In this document: positions 5,565 to 5,789 of the stretch, piece after piece
Numbering within the stretch: the first letter of the stretch is position 1
How the letters are laid out: each line of letters opens with the position of its first letter
Assembly: GCA_016872875.1 (NCBI GenBank)
Contig: VGYW01000502.1
Location: forward strand, 1 to 5,789
Direction of reading: 5' to 3'
Source: Planctomycetota bacterium
GTDB lineage: Bacteria; Planctomycetota; PUPC01; DSUN01
DNA: 5,789 bases
Position numbers and translations under genes: made by a program
Notes under the pieces: model-generated
Database searches by the model: none
What the model saw: the letters and a program-made list of their open reading frames with translations, nothing else
What the model was told of the DNA's origin: nothing

Positions 5565-5789
5565 ACGAACAAGACTTCCGGCAGGGCTGCGGAATCGGGA
5601 GAGGCGGTATGTGCGGTCAGGTGCAAGGGGTAGGGTTGGGGCCACAGGAGAGTGCTGTTTAGCCCGCATTTCTCACCACTCCCCCCGGGTGCCGGCTGAC
5701 GGCGGGATTTGTGGTGGACCCGGGTTCCAGGGGGCGTCAGAGATGCTTGGCGTGCCGGGGCAGTGACACCACCCCCTTTCCCCCACACG
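5565..5789. other. Gene-free region upstream of the alaC promoter
   Basis: No credible coding region or RNA gene was found. The right half holds inverted repeats. CACCAC (5674-5679) pairs with GTGGTG (5711-5716), CCCGGGT (5684-5690) pairs with ACCCGGG (5718-5724), and a small hairpin GCCG-GCTGA-CGGC sits at 5691-5703. CTGACG (5696-5701) and CGTCAG (5735-5740) offer a competing pairing. The first two pairs cross, so they cannot form one simple stem together. GCAG-GG-CTGC at 5581-5590 is a short dyad upstream of the -35 box. The left edge of any upstream gene is not visible. Confidence 0.4.

Noticed and set aside
5561..5788. 75-codon minus-strand open frame upstream of alaC
   Set aside because: It has no recognisable domain, it overlaps the alaC -35 box, and its sequence is explained by inverted repeats and GC-rich intergenic DNA.

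Overview
This GC-rich window holds five genes, all read on the minus strand. In transcription order they are an AlaC-type alanine aminotransferase, three subunits of an Rnf ferredoxin:NAD+ oxidoreductase (rnfC, rnfD, rnfG), and the cohesin-accessory protein gene scpB. The encoded Rnf subunits imply a bacterium with anaerobic or energy-limited metabolism. The high GC and the families of palindromic intergenic elements remind me of Planctomycetota and neighbouring PVC or candidate-phylum genomes. That is an impression, not a demonstrated assignment.

Layout from the 5' end of transcription (right to left): 5486-5789 is intergenic and holds an excellent sigma70-type promoter (TTGACA, 17-base spacer, TAGAAT) with a short palindrome over its start point. 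alaC runs 5485-4217. A 149-base gap follows, carrying a large hairpin (4110-4201) whose two arms are each four tandem copies of an 8-base unit. rnfC (4067-2730), rnfD (2725-1502), rnfG (1505-870) and scpB (873-346) are then packed with a 4-base gap and two 4-base ATGA overlaps, so they look like one translationally linked operon. The last 345 bases contain no gene. They are filled by a palindromic repeat array made of a hairpin with core CCCAGGGC/GCCCTGGG, a spacer often ending in TAGTAC, and a second hairpin ending in GGNGCT.

RnfC (NADH/FMN and two 4Fe-4S clusters), RnfD (membrane subunit with covalent FMN) and RnfG (covalent FMN) form part of the electron path between ferredoxin and NAD+ that drives ion translocation. 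RnfA, RnfB and RnfE, needed for the complete complex, are not in this window. scpB sits where rnfE usually follows rnfG, and no scpA is seen. This split arrangement, the charged insertion in RnfD beside its FMN site, and the two kinds of structured repeats are the points most worth a second look. I see no evidence for a new defence system, mobile-element gene, CRISPR array or RNA gene.
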